A DNA stretch of 64,000 nucleotides from Flavobacteriaceae bacterium CRH (lineage in GTDB: Bacteria > Bacteroidota > Bacteroidia > Flavobacteriales > Flavobacteriaceae): assembly GCA_001507425.1 (NCBI GenBank), contig LMAJ01000003.1, forward strand, positions 406,144-470,143, given 5' to 3'. Below, piece after piece: positions 43,215 to 53,286 of the stretch (its first letter is position 1; each line of letters begins with the position of its first letter). The position numbers and the translations under genes were made by a program. Below the pieces are notes generated by a model. That model was not told where the DNA came from, did no database searches, and saw only the letters and a list, made by a program, of their open reading frames with translations.

Positions 43215-46200
43215 TTATAAAATGACAAGTTTTTCGTACTTTTCTGCTTTTTTATTTGTTAAATTAGATTTCACGGTGAGTTTGTAAATGTAAACTCCTT
43301 TGCCTATACGGTCTCCAAAGTCATCTTTCCCGTCCCATGTTATCTCTCTTGATAAAAAACCTTCGGTTGTAATAACCTGATTTTTTGTCCAGACCACTTT
43401 TCCGGTTATAGTCATAACCTGAACTTGTACATCTAAAGGTTCATACGGTCTGTTGTGTGAAAACCAAAATTGGGTGTAGGTTGAAAATGGATTCGGGTAA
43501 TTAAGAACATGTGATAACGTTAACGATTCGTCTCCAACAACTGTAAATTGTATTTCGCTTGTCACCGGATTGTTGTAAACATCCCAGGCAGTAAAGCTTA
43601 TTGTGTGCAATCCTGCAGCTAGGTTTCTTAACGGGAAACGTACATTTCCATTGGTGTAATCGTCTAGTTTAGTTTGATAGTAATCGTTTAAAATATACGG
43701 GTTACTAACGTCTCCATCTAAAATTGCTATAATATCGTGACCAATTCCACTGGCTGTATTTATTCCGTTTTCATCCTCCAAAAAAGCCAATAAAAAAGGC
43801 GAACTATTTGTAATTCCACCCGAAACAAAAGTTTCATCGTTCATATATAACTTCACTTTTGGATTTATATTGTCCACAGGTGCATTTTCATTTATCCCTC
43901 CAATTTTTATAACACTATTATAGCCTGATTGGTTTTCCAAATTTCCGTTTTTCTTCGAATAAAAACTAATTCTGCCATTGTCAACAGGAATTCTGATGTC
44001 TCTCGGAACTACAAAGCTAAATTCAAATTGGCCGTTGGTTACAGATGCATTTCCTCTAAAAATTGTTTCTCCAAGAGTTTTAAATGACATTGCAGGGCTA
44101 TATCCATCATTGTTTAAGGTCGAGCTTGTAATTAATTTATCAAAAATAGCGGTAGATAATTCTCCATTATAATTACTTAAAATAGTATTGTTCTCGTCTG
44201 TGATTTCTCCTGTGATTTTAATTTTTGCTAAAGATTTAAAATCAGGAAGCTGTTGGGAAATAACAACATCATTAACTTTTGTCAGATTGATTCGGGGTTT
44301 TGGAATGGCCAGCATTAAAGCAGGATCTCCGATATAAAAAACAACATTGCTGGAAGAACTTGGGGTTTCATTTTTTGAAATCCTAAGCGCTTCTGAAATA
44401 GTTGTATATTGGTTTGAATTATAAGAAAGCAGGTTTTTAGTCAAGCTGTCATTAAAGTTTTCAGCATTAAACTGACCAATAGAACGAATTGTTGTAAGCA
44501 TTGAAATTGCGCCACCTTTAGGGTTCCAAAAAGTATATTCGCCCGCTGTAGGTCTTGTCGGATCATCAAATCGTGAAAACTCACAAGTGATTGTAATAAA
44601 TAAAGGATATTTGTATTGATTGTTTAAATTTTGGCCATCTGATTTTTCCCAAATTCGTTCGCCGGCTAAACCATCTTCACCGCCGTGCCCTAAATAATTA
44701 AATACCAAAGCTCCTTTTTCGAAAGCATTAAAAAAATCGGTTCTTGCTTTCGGATATCTTGAACCTCCGGCAGAAGCTTCCTGTGTATAAGAATCTAAAA
44801 GGATTTTATCAATATTAAAAAAAGGTTTTTGTGTTGCAATTACATCAGCTAAAGCATTTTGACGTGATTGTAAAGAAGCATCAGAACTCTGATCGGCGTC
44901 ATCGCTTAGCAATACAAAGTTATTTCTCCAGTTTCCATAAGATTTAGTGTCATGATATTCTAAAACCTTCGTAACCATTTCATCTGCTTGGGCATTGTCT
45001 GAAATCAGCATTCTGCCTACTGCAATATCGATTCCTCCAAAAAAAGAAATTACATTTCCTTCGTCTGCATCCATAAGTCCGTAAAAATCGTCAGATGCAA
45101 ATGATGACTCTCCGGTAGTTGTACTATTTAAGGAGTGATATATAGGTACAATATTAGTATTGTTTGTAATTCTATTTTTATAATCAAAAGAAGCGTCTCC
45201 AAATAAATTCAAATATTTAATTTTTTTATCAGATGAAGATGCATTGTCGTAGATGTATTTAACGCAATTTCTAATAGCCGCTATATCTTGTTTGCCTGAT
45301 GAAAATTCCTGATAGATATTTTCTAAAGCAATTACTTTTACATTTAAATTAGCATTAGTGCGATGAAAACCTGCTAATTTTTCGGCTTGAGAAACTAAAG
45401 ATTTGGGAGCAACAATTACATAATCGATATCCTGAAAAGTGTTTTGAATATTTTTGAAAATGGTTCCTTTTAAGTTTTGATTTGTTACTTTAGTTTGGCT
45501 TTCCTTTAAGGGCGTATAATAATCTGTAGCATCAAGGGCAACGTATTTTCTAATTTCTCCTAAAGAAGCTTTGAAGCTAAAAGTGGCCAAATTTGAGTTT
45601 TCTATTTTCGATACATTATATAGGTCTGTAATATCCCAAATTTGATTAATTGCAGCGGCATTTCCTATAGTATAATTCACAATTCCGGGAGTTGAACCAG
45701 CTAGATTATATTGAAATTTAAATTGTTTTCCCGTTCCTAATAGTTTTCTTTTTGCAATTAAATTGATATAATCTAAATATCCTTTAGATCCGGGAACACC
45801 ATTATTATTATAGGTAAGTTTTATTTTAATATTGTCGGAGCCGGTAAAAGTGGTATTTGATGGAAGTTCTGAGACGTAGAATTTAGTATCTGCATTTGTT
45901 ACTATTGCATTAAACGAAATATTGCCAATATTTTGTCCGTTTGCAGAAACTGTAAAAGAAGTAGGCGTGTAAGCAGCAGCGGCAGCTTTTAATTCTATTT
46001 TTACCGGAACTGCAGTTTCAAGATTAGAAAAGTTAAATTCAAATTCTTGTTCCTGGTTAATATCAAATGCTTCTCCAAGCCATTGGCGACCTGCGTGTGC
46101 AATATTTGTAAGGTCAGTTTCATGAAATTGATAGTCATCAAACATGTTTAGTTCTAGTGTGGTGCTTCCAGTAGGCTGGTTTAAGGTCGGAATTCTTTTT

Positions 46201-47051
46201 CCGTCGCTTCCGGTTGCTGTAATATAATAGTATGATTTTGTGTCGTATAAATTTAAATTCGTCAGGCTTTCTGTATTCCAGTTTTCAACTCCTTCAGCAT
46301 AAAAAAGGATATAATCTTCATTGTTAAATGTGCCGTCGCTTTCACCTATAATCTGAATGTTATTTTCTGTTAAATCTTCAGGATAATAAATGTTGTTTGC
46401 TAGCGGGAGCATTCTTCCACCATTTCCGTAAATTTTTATTGTTCTTGGGTTAACTTTTCCTGCATCAAATCCCAGACTTTGCAAAAAAGACTTTGAAATT
46501 TTATAAACGCCTGATTTTTCGACATAAAAGCGATACCAATCTCCTGAAGCCAAGACAGAATTTGAAATTAACGCTGCTTTTTGAAAAGAGGAAGTGCTGG
46601 TATTTTTAGAGGTATTATTATTGGTAGAATAACTAAATGATTTAATTCGTTTGTAGGTATTTCCGTCTCTAATAATTGGGTTTAGCGAAAGGAAAAATTG
46701 CTTTTTGTCTCTGGTTGAAGCGATTTTTAGCGTTTCATTTGGTTTGTCAGTGATGTTTTGAAGTGTTAAATCTCCTAATTCAGCAATCGAAACTGACTCA
46801 TAAATAACATTAGTCAGCAAGACAGAATTGCCGTTTACAGAGCCCGACTCAGACAGATTAAGCAGCAATGTTATGCTTTTTTTGGTAGTATCGTATCTAA
46901 AACTGTTTCCGGTAAAGTACGGAATAGTAATTTTAAAGTCACCGTAACTCATCTCTTTTTTACTTTGCCAATCTAGCGTTAGGCTCCCATTTATCTGAGA
47001 AAATGAGATTATTGGAAGTAAAAAAAGATATAGGATTAGGGCGTGTTTCAT
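43215..47051 (-). CDS. porU: Type IX secretion system sortase PorU
   Basis: 1278 residues, signal peptide (LYLFLLPIISFSQ). PorU is a C25 (gingipain-like) cysteine peptidase on the cell surface that removes C-terminal signals of type IX substrates and links them to lipopolysaccharide. The catalytic pair is visible: H789 in LGHGGEDG and C823 in TITCEFSRFDDP. A large N-terminal beta-rich region precedes it. The protein ends with a CTD-like domain of its own (LNYPNPFS, ITWDGKDDFGDRIGKGVYIYKL). It is divergent from gldJ and in an operon with porV, the same arrangement as in F. johnsoniae. Confidence 0.96.
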   Translation of the reverse strand: MKHALILYLFLLPIISFSQINGSLTLDWQSKKEMSYGDFKITIPYFTGNSFRYDTTKKSITLLLNLSESGSVNGNSVLLTNVIYESVSIAELGDLTLQNITDKPNETLKIASTRDKKQFFLSLNPIIRDGNTYKRIKSFSYSTNNNTSKNTSTSSFQKAALISNSVLASGDWYRFYVEKSGVYKISKSFLQSLGFDAGKVNPRTIKIYGNGGRMLPLANNIYYPEDLTENNIQIIGESDGTFNNEDYILFYAEGVENWNTESLTNLNLYDTKSYYYITATGSDGKRIPTLNQPTGSTTLELNMFDDYQFHETDLTNIAHAGRQWLGEAFDINQEQEFEFNFSNLETAVPVKIELKAAAAAYTPTSFTVSANGQNIGNISFNAIVTNADTKFYVSELPSNTTFTGSDNIKIKLTYNNNGVPGSKGYLDYINLIAKRKLLGTGKQFKFQYNLAGSTPGIVNYTIGNAAAINQIWDITDLYNVSKIENSNLATFSFKASLGEIRKYVALDATDYYTPLKESQTKVTNQNLKGTIFKNIQNTFQDIDYVIVAPKSLVSQAEKLAGFHRTNANLNVKVIALENIYQEFSSGKQDIAAIRNCVKYIYDNASSSDKKIKYLNLFGDASFDYKNRITNNTNIVPIYHSLNSTTTGESSFASDDFYGLMDADEGNVISFFGGIDIAVGRMLISDNAQADEMVTKVLEYHDTKSYGNWRNNFVLLSDDADQSSDASLQSRQNALADVIATQKPFFNIDKILLDSYTQEASAGGSRYPKARTDFFNAFEKGALVFNYLGHGGEDGLAGERIWEKSDGQNLNNQYKYPLFITITCEFSRFDDPTRPTAGEYTFWNPKGGAISMLTTIRSIGQFNAENFNDSLTKNLLSYNSNQYTTISEALRISKNETPSSSSNVVFYIGDPALMLAIPKPRINLTKVNDVVISQQLPDFKSLAKIKITGEITDENNTILSNYNGELSTAIFDKLITSSTLNNDGYSPAMSFKTLGETIFRGNASVTNGQFEFSFVVPRDIRIPVDNGRISFYSKKNGNLENQSGYNSVIKIGGINENAPVDNINPKVKLYMNDETFVSGGITNSSPFLLAFLEDENGINTASGIGHDIIAILDGDVSNPYILNDYYQTKLDDYTNGNVRFPLRNLAAGLHTISFTAWDVYNNPVTSEIQFTVVGDESLTLSHVLNYPNPFSTYTQFWFSHNRPYEPLDVQVQVMTITGKVVWTKNQVITTEGFLSREITWDGKDDFGDRIGKGVYIYKLTVKSNLTNKKAEKYEKLVIL

Positions 47052-47134
47052 AGGGTCGAAAAGCGAAATTAAAATTAAATTATTTTAGTAAGTAAAAATA
47101 TAGTATTTCATGTTATAGTAAATAATAAAAAGTA

Positions 47135-47142
47135 TATTTTTG
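47135..47142 (+). promoter_or_regulatory. TAnnTTTG promoter box upstream of gldJ
   Basis: TATTTTTG lies about 115 bases before the gldJ ATG, so the transcript would have a leader over 100 bases long. No matching -33 TTG is seen. Confidence 0.4.
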
Positions 47143-47258
47143 CGTTCGTAACTATAGGTTATTTTCTGGTAAAAAACAGCTAAATAAAATTATTAGAACA
47201 GATGTTGCTAATTAAATGTTAATTATTATATTGCAGCACCTAAATTTATCACCTAAGA

Positions 47259-48950
47259 ATGAGTATGAAAGTAAACAAAATTGTAGTCTTGCAATTAATG
47301 ATGTCAATGGTATTGATGTTGGGCACGGCTAGTTGTAGCAAAAAATCGAGTTCAAGCCACGCTTCTAGAGCAACAGGTTGGGATGTAGATAGTCAGAATG
47401 GAACTTCTGCTAGAAATGCAGGGAAAAAACAACAGGCTGGTCCTGGTTTAGTTTTTGTTGAAGGAGGTACATTTACTATGGGTAAAGTACAGGATGATGT
47501 TATGCATGATTGGAATAACACTCCGACTCAACAACACGTTCAATCATTCTACATGGATGAAACCGAAGTTACGAATGGTATGTACTTAGAGTACCTGGAA
47601 TGGCTTAAAAAAGTTTTTCCTCCAACAGAAGAAAATTACAAAAACATTTATGAAGGAGCATCTCCTGATACTTTAGTATGGAGAAATCGTTTAGGATATA
47701 ACGAAACGATGACTAATAACTATTTAAGACACCCTTCTTATGCTAACTATCCTGTAGTTGGTGTTAACTGGATTCAAGCTGTTGAATTTAGTAAATGGAG
47801 AACAGACCGTGTAAACGAAGCTGTTTTAGAAAAAGACGGATATCTTAAAAAAGGGGCAAAAACATCTGATGTTAGTGCTGAAAGTTTATTTAATACTGAG
47901 GCTTACTTAGCATCTCCATCTACTACTTATGGTGGTAATGAAGAAATTGTATTAAAGAAAAATCCAAACGGAAGAAGACCTAAAAAAGGTAAAGACGGTG
48001 TAGTTGAAGAAGAGAAAAATGTGTACGCACAACGTTCTTCAGGAGTTATCTTGCCAGAATACAGACTTCCTACTGAAGCAGAATGGGAGTATGCTGCAGC
48101 TGCTGATGTTGGACAAAGAGAATACAATATATATAAAGGACAAAAGAAATACCCTTGGTCTGGAGATTATACTCGTTCAGCTAAGCGTAAAAATAAAGGA
48201 GATCAATTGGCTAACTTTAAGCAAGGTAACGGTGATTACGGTGGAATTGCTGGTTGGTCAGATGATGGAGCTGATATTACAAATCAGGTAAAAAGTTACG
48301 CTGCGAATGATTTCGGATTATACGATATGGCAGGTAACGTTGCAGAATGGGTAGCTGACGTTTACAGACCTATTATTGATAATGAAGCTAATGATTTTAA
48401 CTACTATAGAGGAAATCAATATGCTAAAAACAAAATTGGTAAAGACGGTAAAATTGAAATTATCACTAAAGATAATATCAAATATGACACTTTAAGTAAT
48501 GGTAAAGTTGTAGCAAGAAACCTTCCTGGAGAAATTGCTCAAGTACCAGTTGACGAAAACGAAACATATTTGAGAACAAATTTCAGTACAAGCGACAATA
48601 TCAATTACAGAGATGGTGATAAACAATCGTCTAAATATTTTGACTTTGGAGATCCTGAGTCTGGAGCTAAAGCAGATCAAAATATGTACAACTCTCCTAA
48701 ACATAATATCACAACTGATAGTTTAGGTAAGATGACTAGAAAATATGACAACTCTAGTAAACGTACTACCTTAATCGATGATAAAGTTAGAGTTTACAAA
48801 GGTGGTTCTTGGAGAGACAGAGCGTATTGGTTAGATCCGGCTCAAAGAAGATATTTCCCTCAGGATATGGCAACAGATTACATCGGATTTAGATGTGCTA
48901 TGTCTAGAGTAGGTTCTAAAGCTGAAAGAAGAAAATCGCCTAGAAACTAG
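47259..48950 (+). CDS. gldJ: Gliding motility lipoprotein GldJ
   Basis: 563 residues from the ATG at 47259; the next ATG, two codons on, is equally plausible. The lipoprotein signal ends GTASC (C26). The rest is a formylglycine-generating-enzyme/sulfatase-modifying (FGE) domain: GGTFTMGKVQDD, MDETEVTNGMYLEYL, YRLPTEAEWEYAAAAD, YDMAGNVAEWVADVY and VYKGGSWRDRAYWLDPAQRR. The FGE core is interrupted by long Lys/Asn-rich insertions (about residues 205-255 and 365-490). In F. johnsoniae GldJ is needed for gliding, stabilises GldK and associates with the motility track; enzymatic activity is not known. murF follows. Confidence 0.96.
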   Translation: MSMKVNKIVVLQLMMSMVLMLGTASCSKKSSSSHASRATGWDVDSQNGTSARNAGKKQQAGPGLVFVEGGTFTMGKVQDDVMHDWNNTPTQQHVQSFYMDETEVTNGMYLEYLEWLKKVFPPTEENYKNIYEGASPDTLVWRNRLGYNETMTNNYLRHPSYANYPVVGVNWIQAVEFSKWRTDRVNEAVLEKDGYLKKGAKTSDVSAESLFNTEAYLASPSTTYGGNEEIVLKKNPNGRRPKKGKDGVVEEEKNVYAQRSSGVILPEYRLPTEAEWEYAAAADVGQREYNIYKGQKKYPWSGDYTRSAKRKNKGDQLANFKQGNGDYGGIAGWSDDGADITNQVKSYAANDFGLYDMAGNVAEWVADVYRPIIDNEANDFNYYRGNQYAKNKIGKDGKIEIITKDNIKYDTLSNGKVVARNLPGEIAQVPVDENETYLRTNFSTSDNINYRDGDKQSSKYFDFGDPESGAKADQNMYNSPKHNITTDSLGKMTRKYDNSSKRTTLIDDKVRVYKGGSWRDRAYWLDPAQRRYFPQDMATDYIGFRCAMSRVGSKAERRKSPRN

Positions 48951-48975
48951 GTTCTAGAAAATTTCAATAAAAAAA

Positions 48976-49024
48976 TTCCAAATTCCAAAAGCTGAATATT
49001 CAGTATGGAATTTGGAATTTTTTT
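48976..49024 (+). terminator. Hairpin terminator between gldJ and murF
   Basis: Perfect 12-bp arms TTCCAAATTCCA and TGGAATTTGGAA, with A and T runs outside. Built from the same A/T-rich words as repeats near 19500 and 31690. Confidence 0.75.
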
Positions 49025-49066
49025 ATTCTTTTTTTTCTATTTTTATCACAATAAAAAAATTTATAA

Positions 49067-50350
49067 ATGAATATTCAGGACATTCATAATTTGTTTATAC
49101 AATGTAGATCTGTTTCAATTGACACTAGAAAAATTGAAAAAGATTCTATGTTTTTTGCTATTAAAGGAGAGAATTTTGACGCCAACACTTTTGCTAAACA
49201 AGCATTAGATTTAGGTGCTTTATTTGTTGTTATTGACAATGAATCTTACTTTATAGACAATAGAACTATTCTTGTTGAGAACAGTTTAGAAACGCTGCAG
49301 GAATTAGCTAAATTTCACAGAGCGTATTTGAAACTGCCTATAATCGCCTTAACAGGAAGTAATGGTAAAACAACAACCAAAGAACTTATTAATGTTGTTT
49401 TGGCAAAAAAGTTTACCACAAAAGCGACCGTTGGAAATTTGAATAATCATATTGGAGTTCCTTTGACTTTATTGTCTTTTACAAAAGAAACTCAAATTGG
49501 AATTGTTGAAATGGGCGCTAATCATAAAAAAGAAATCGAATTTTTATGTGAAATTGCACAACCGGATTATGGTTATATTACCAATTTTGGAAAAGCACAC
49601 TTAGAAGGTTTTGGAGGTGTTCAGGGTGTAATTGAAGGTAAAAGTGAGATGTATCAATATCTTGCCAAAAACAACAAAATGGTTTTTGTGAATCTTGAAG
49701 ATCCAATTCAGATTGAAAAATCAAAATCAATAAATTCATTTACTTTCGGAATCGAAAAAGAGCAGGCCAATCTCAAAATAAGCAATATCGAAGCAAATCC
49801 TTTTGTTACTATTGCATATGAAAATTTCAATGTAAAATCTAATTTGATTGGACTTTATAATGCAAATAACATTAACGCAGCGGTTGCTATCGGAACTTAT
49901 TTTAAAGTTGATAATAGTGATATAAAATCGGCGATTGAAGGTTATGTACCGGATAATAACAGATCACAACTTTTAAATAAAGGAACAAATCAAATTATTT
50001 TAGATGCATATAACGCTAATCCTAGTAGTATGGCTGTTGCAATTGCTAACTTTATTCAGTTAGATAACAGCAATAAAGTAATGGTTTTGGGCGATATGTT
50101 TGAATTGGGAGATGAAAGCCTGTCTGAACATAAAATCATTGTTGATTCAGTATTAAATCAAAATGAATCTGTTTGTTATTTCATTGGAAAAGCATTTCAT
50201 GAACATCAGGTTTCAAATGAAAACGTATTGTTTTTTGAAACCTTTGACACTTTTGCAACGTTTCTAAAAACTAAAAGATTCGACAATAATACCATTTTAA
50301 TTAAAGGTTCAAGAGGAATGGCTTTAGAGAGAACTCTCGAACATATTTAA
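49067..50350 (+). CDS. murF: UDP-N-acetylmuramoyl-tripeptide--D-alanyl-D-alanine ligase
   Basis: 427 residues. MurF adds D-Ala-D-Ala to the UDP-MurNAc tripeptide, the last cytoplasmic step of peptidoglycan precursor synthesis. N-terminal UDP-binding domain (SIDTRKIEKDSMFFAIKGENFD), ATP P-loop LTGSNGKTTTKE (K101), central NHIGVPLTLL and VEMGANHKKEI, and C-terminal ligase domain with DAYNANPSSM and VLGDMFELGDES. The gldJ-murF order matches F. johnsoniae. A strong bidirectional terminator separates it from the convergent regulator gene. Confidence 0.97.
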   Translation: MNIQDIHNLFIQCRSVSIDTRKIEKDSMFFAIKGENFDANTFAKQALDLGALFVVIDNESYFIDNRTILVENSLETLQELAKFHRAYLKLPIIALTGSNGKTTTKELINVVLAKKFTTKATVGNLNNHIGVPLTLLSFTKETQIGIVEMGANHKKEIEFLCEIAQPDYGYITNFGKAHLEGFGGVQGVIEGKSEMYQYLAKNNKMVFVNLEDPIQIEKSKSINSFTFGIEKEQANLKISNIEANPFVTIAYENFNVKSNLIGLYNANNINAAVAIGTYFKVDNSDIKSAIEGYVPDNNRSQLLNKGTNQIILDAYNANPSSMAVAIANFIQLDNSNKVMVLGDMFELGDESLSEHKIIVDSVLNQNESVCYFIGKAFHEHQVSNENVLFFETFDTFATFLKTKRFDNNTILIKGSRGMALERTLEHI

Positions 50351-50363
50351 TTTTATTAAACAT

Positions 50364-50400
50364 AAAAAAATGCCATTCGAAGTGCGAATGGCATTTTTTT
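50364..50400. terminator. Bidirectional intrinsic terminator
   Basis: Perfect 16-bp arms AAAAAAATGCCATTCG and CGAATGGCATTTTTTT around a 5-base loop, shared by murF (+) and the regulator gene (-). Confidence 0.92.
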
Positions 50401-50406
50401 GTTGGG

Positions 50407-53286
50407 TTAAATACTCATTAAAAAACCAATTAGATTTTCCTTTTTGGTTAAATCCAGTTTTTTTCTCAAACGATATCTGGCAAGCTCAACGCCACCGCTC
50501 GAAATATTCATGATTTCGGCTATTTCTTTAGTCGACATATTCATCAATAGATAAGTAGACAAATCGAGTTCGCGGGGAGAAATAGTCGGGTATTTTTCTT
50601 TTAAGCGTTTCAGGAACTCAAAATGAACGTTTTTAATGTGCTTTTCTAAGTCTTTCCAGCTTTTATCTGTATTAACTTCCTTTACAATACTTTTGTGCAG
50701 CTTATTGAATTCGAATTTTGTCGAGTCGTCCAGAATATTAGTGTCAATATCTTTTAGTTTATGGATGATTCCATTTAGGACCTTATTTTTTTTAACAACC
50801 TGAAGAGAATTATTTACTAATTCTTTGTCTTTTGCCAAAATTTTGATCTGAAGTTTATCGTTTTTAAGTTTTTCAATTTCCTTCTCAAGTTCATGTTGTT
50901 CATGTCTTATTCGTGATTCTTTTTCGAGATATAATCTTCGCTGTTCAATCGTTTCGTAATATTTATTCTTTCTGATTTTTGACTGAATTCTGCTCGAAAT
51001 AATATAAATTCCACCCAAAACCAAAACAAAATAGAAAATATAAGCCATAAAATGCCTGTACCAGGGTGGTGATATAGTAAAATTAACTTCGCTCACATCA
51101 GAGATAACGCCATAGCTGTTTTTGGCTCTTATTTTCATTCTGTAATTGCCCTCTCTTAAATTCGTGTATTCTTTTATAGCGACACTCGACCAATTTCTCC
51201 AATTATCATCAAAAGGTTCTAATTTATAAGAGTAAAGCACGTTTTCCTGATTTTCATAAGTTGGTGATGAAAAGGTGAATTTTACGTGATTAGAGCTGTA
51301 TGGTAAATCGAATTCTTTTTCTGCAGTATTCAGGTTTCCTATAAGAACAGTGTCTTCGGGAAATGAAAAACTTTCTATAAATGCCTTGGGTTTGGTAATG
51401 AATGTATTCGAGATTTTAGAATCATAATGTGTTAGCCCATCCGTTAAACCAATAAAAATGTTTTCAGGATCAACAGTATTGACAGAAATATAATTGTTTA
51501 CTAAATTCCCGGTTAGGTTTGAAAATGGAGCTTGTTTTTTTATGAATTTTCCGTTTTTATTTTTCGTTAATACGCCTAACGATTCGTTAAAAGAATACCA
51601 AAGATTTCCGTTAGAGTCTTCTATTAAAGTATTTATGGGAGGTATGTCCTTAAATAACTGACTGATTTTTTTATCTTCAAAAAAAGATTCCTGTTCTTTA
51701 GAAAATCTGTAGAAATGATTTTTTACCTGAAAATATATCTTTCTGTTTATAAATTGTATACTTCCAATTCCTTTATATTTTGTCGAAATTTGAGTATGTT
51801 TTTTTATGTAATCAAATCTCTTAAGATCATCAGAAAGTACCATTTGGTATAAATAAGGATCTTTTTTTAACCATAAATAATTTTCATCTAATTCAATCTC
51901 AAACGTATTTGTTGTTTGATCAAAACCTTCAACCTGATTAACATATTCTATTCCGTTTGGTCCTTTCTTGAAAATCGAAAATCCATTATAGCTTTCCCCA
52001 ATAATATAATTTTCATGATTAGGAATCGCTTTAAAACCAAAATATCCTTTCGTGTCCAACACCTTCGAAACTTTGTTCTGACTGATTACCAATGCGCCAC
52101 TATTACTGGCACACAACAACGTATTGTTTATGACTTGCACATTCCAGGCCTGCGCAATTGTACCTTCAACTCTGTTAAAAGGTTCATCTTTAAAAGGTTT
52201 GTTCCACGGATGATAAAATAACCCCTGATTGGTAGCAACATATAAGTTTCCGTTAAAAACCAATGAAGAATAAACAGTTCCAATGTTGTAACTGTAATCG
52301 AAAAAAGTAAAAGGGGAATTCTCGTTTATAAATGTAATTCCGTTATCTAATCCCAGCCACAAATTGTTTTTGTTGTCAACAAACGAGGTTAGAATGGTAT
52401 TGTTTTGAAGTCCTTTTTGGCGGTTTAGATGCTGAATTATTTTTCCGTTTAAATCGCAAACGATAAATCCGTTTAGTACAGAATTAAGAACGATAAATTT
52501 GTTTTTAATAATGGATCCTCCTAATGATGTATTTTTTTTGATGAATTCATTAGCTTCGGTTTCCCAAGGTTTTACAGATATTCCGTCGGTTACAAAAAGC
52601 CCTTTTTCTAATGTTGCCAAAAGCAGTCTATTGTTTGGTAAAGGAAATACTGACCAAATTTCTTTATCATTAAAAACGGTTGAACCTTTAAGAGGGACTA
52701 ATTTGGAGTTTTTATATTCTAATATTCCCAAAACTTTATCCTGAAAGTAAAGCCTATTATTGACCAGAAAAGAAAATTGAAATTTATTTGGAGCCTCTAT
52801 AAATCGTAATTTATTGTTTTTGTAGAAAAACACTTTTGTAAAGGATTGAAAAATTATTTCTCCTTTATATATATGTATCCTCCAAATCAAATTAATATTC
52901 TTATTGGCTTTTTTATCTATCAATTTAGAAAGTGAAAAATATTTTAATATTCCCTTTTCATCACTTTTAAAATAGCCAAACTCATCATTTCCTCCAACAA
53001 ATATTTTTCCTGTTGAATCAATTTTCAGGCTTCGTATTGCAGTGCCGTTTGGCAAAGAATATTTGTGCCAGGTAGAACCGTCAAATTGAATTAATCCGCT
53101 GTTGTTTGCAAAATAGATATTTCCGTTTTTATCCTGATCAATATTCCAATTTTGAGTTCCTCCTTTGTATTCTGTCCTTTTATAATTCTTAACATCAGGC
53201 AAACCGATACTTTTTACCTGTGCAAGAATCTTATTTTGTAAGGTAAAAACTACTATTAATGTTAATAATGAATTTATGAATTTCAT
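50407..53286 (-). CDS. Membrane-spanning propeller/Y_Y_Y sensor with LuxR-type HTH, probable PUL regulator
   Basis: 959 residues. Signal peptide (LLTLIVVFTLQNKILAQ), then about 600 residues of two-component-regulator propeller repeats (e.g. WNIDQDKNGNIYFANNSGLIQFDG, GNLWYSFNESLGVL). A Y_Y_Y domain follows (about 650-735, LYSYKLEPFDDNWRNWS), then one membrane helix (about 746-767), a coiled coil (about 780-830) and a C-terminal LuxR/GerE-type helix-turn-helix (903-959, SPRELDLSTYLL, TKEIAEIMNIS). No histidine kinase, ATPase or receiver domain is present, so it would signal directly from periplasm to DNA, unlike hybrid two-component regulators. It is divergent from the SusC-SusD operon, so control of that locus is the natural inference. 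Confidence 0.88.
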   Translation of the reverse strand: MKFINSLLTLIVVFTLQNKILAQVKSIGLPDVKNYKRTEYKGGTQNWNIDQDKNGNIYFANNSGLIQFDGSTWHKYSLPNGTAIRSLKIDSTGKIFVGGNDEFGYFKSDEKGILKYFSLSKLIDKKANKNINLIWRIHIYKGEIIFQSFTKVFFYKNNKLRFIEAPNKFQFSFLVNNRLYFQDKVLGILEYKNSKLVPLKGSTVFNDKEIWSVFPLPNNRLLLATLEKGLFVTDGISVKPWETEANEFIKKNTSLGGSIIKNKFIVLNSVLNGFIVCDLNGKIIQHLNRQKGLQNNTILTSFVDNKNNLWLGLDNGITFINENSPFTFFDYSYNIGTVYSSLVFNGNLYVATNQGLFYHPWNKPFKDEPFNRVEGTIAQAWNVQVINNTLLCASNSGALVISQNKVSKVLDTKGYFGFKAIPNHENYIIGESYNGFSIFKKGPNGIEYVNQVEGFDQTTNTFEIELDENYLWLKKDPYLYQMVLSDDLKRFDYIKKHTQISTKYKGIGSIQFINRKIYFQVKNHFYRFSKEQESFFEDKKISQLFKDIPPINTLIEDSNGNLWYSFNESLGVLTKNKNGKFIKKQAPFSNLTGNLVNNYISVNTVDPENIFIGLTDGLTHYDSKISNTFITKPKAFIESFSFPEDTVLIGNLNTAEKEFDLPYSSNHVKFTFSSPTYENQENVLYSYKLEPFDDNWRNWSSVAIKEYTNLREGNYRMKIRAKNSYGVISDVSEVNFTISPPWYRHFMAYIFYFVLVLGGIYIISSRIQSKIRKNKYYETIEQRRLYLEKESRIRHEQHELEKEIEKLKNDKLQIKILAKDKELVNNSLQVVKKNKVLNGIIHKLKDIDTNILDDSTKFEFNKLHKSIVKEVNTDKSWKDLEKHIKNVHFEFLKRLKEKYPTISPRELDLSTYLLMNMSTKEIAEIMNISSGGVELARYRLRKKLDLTKKENLIGFLMSI

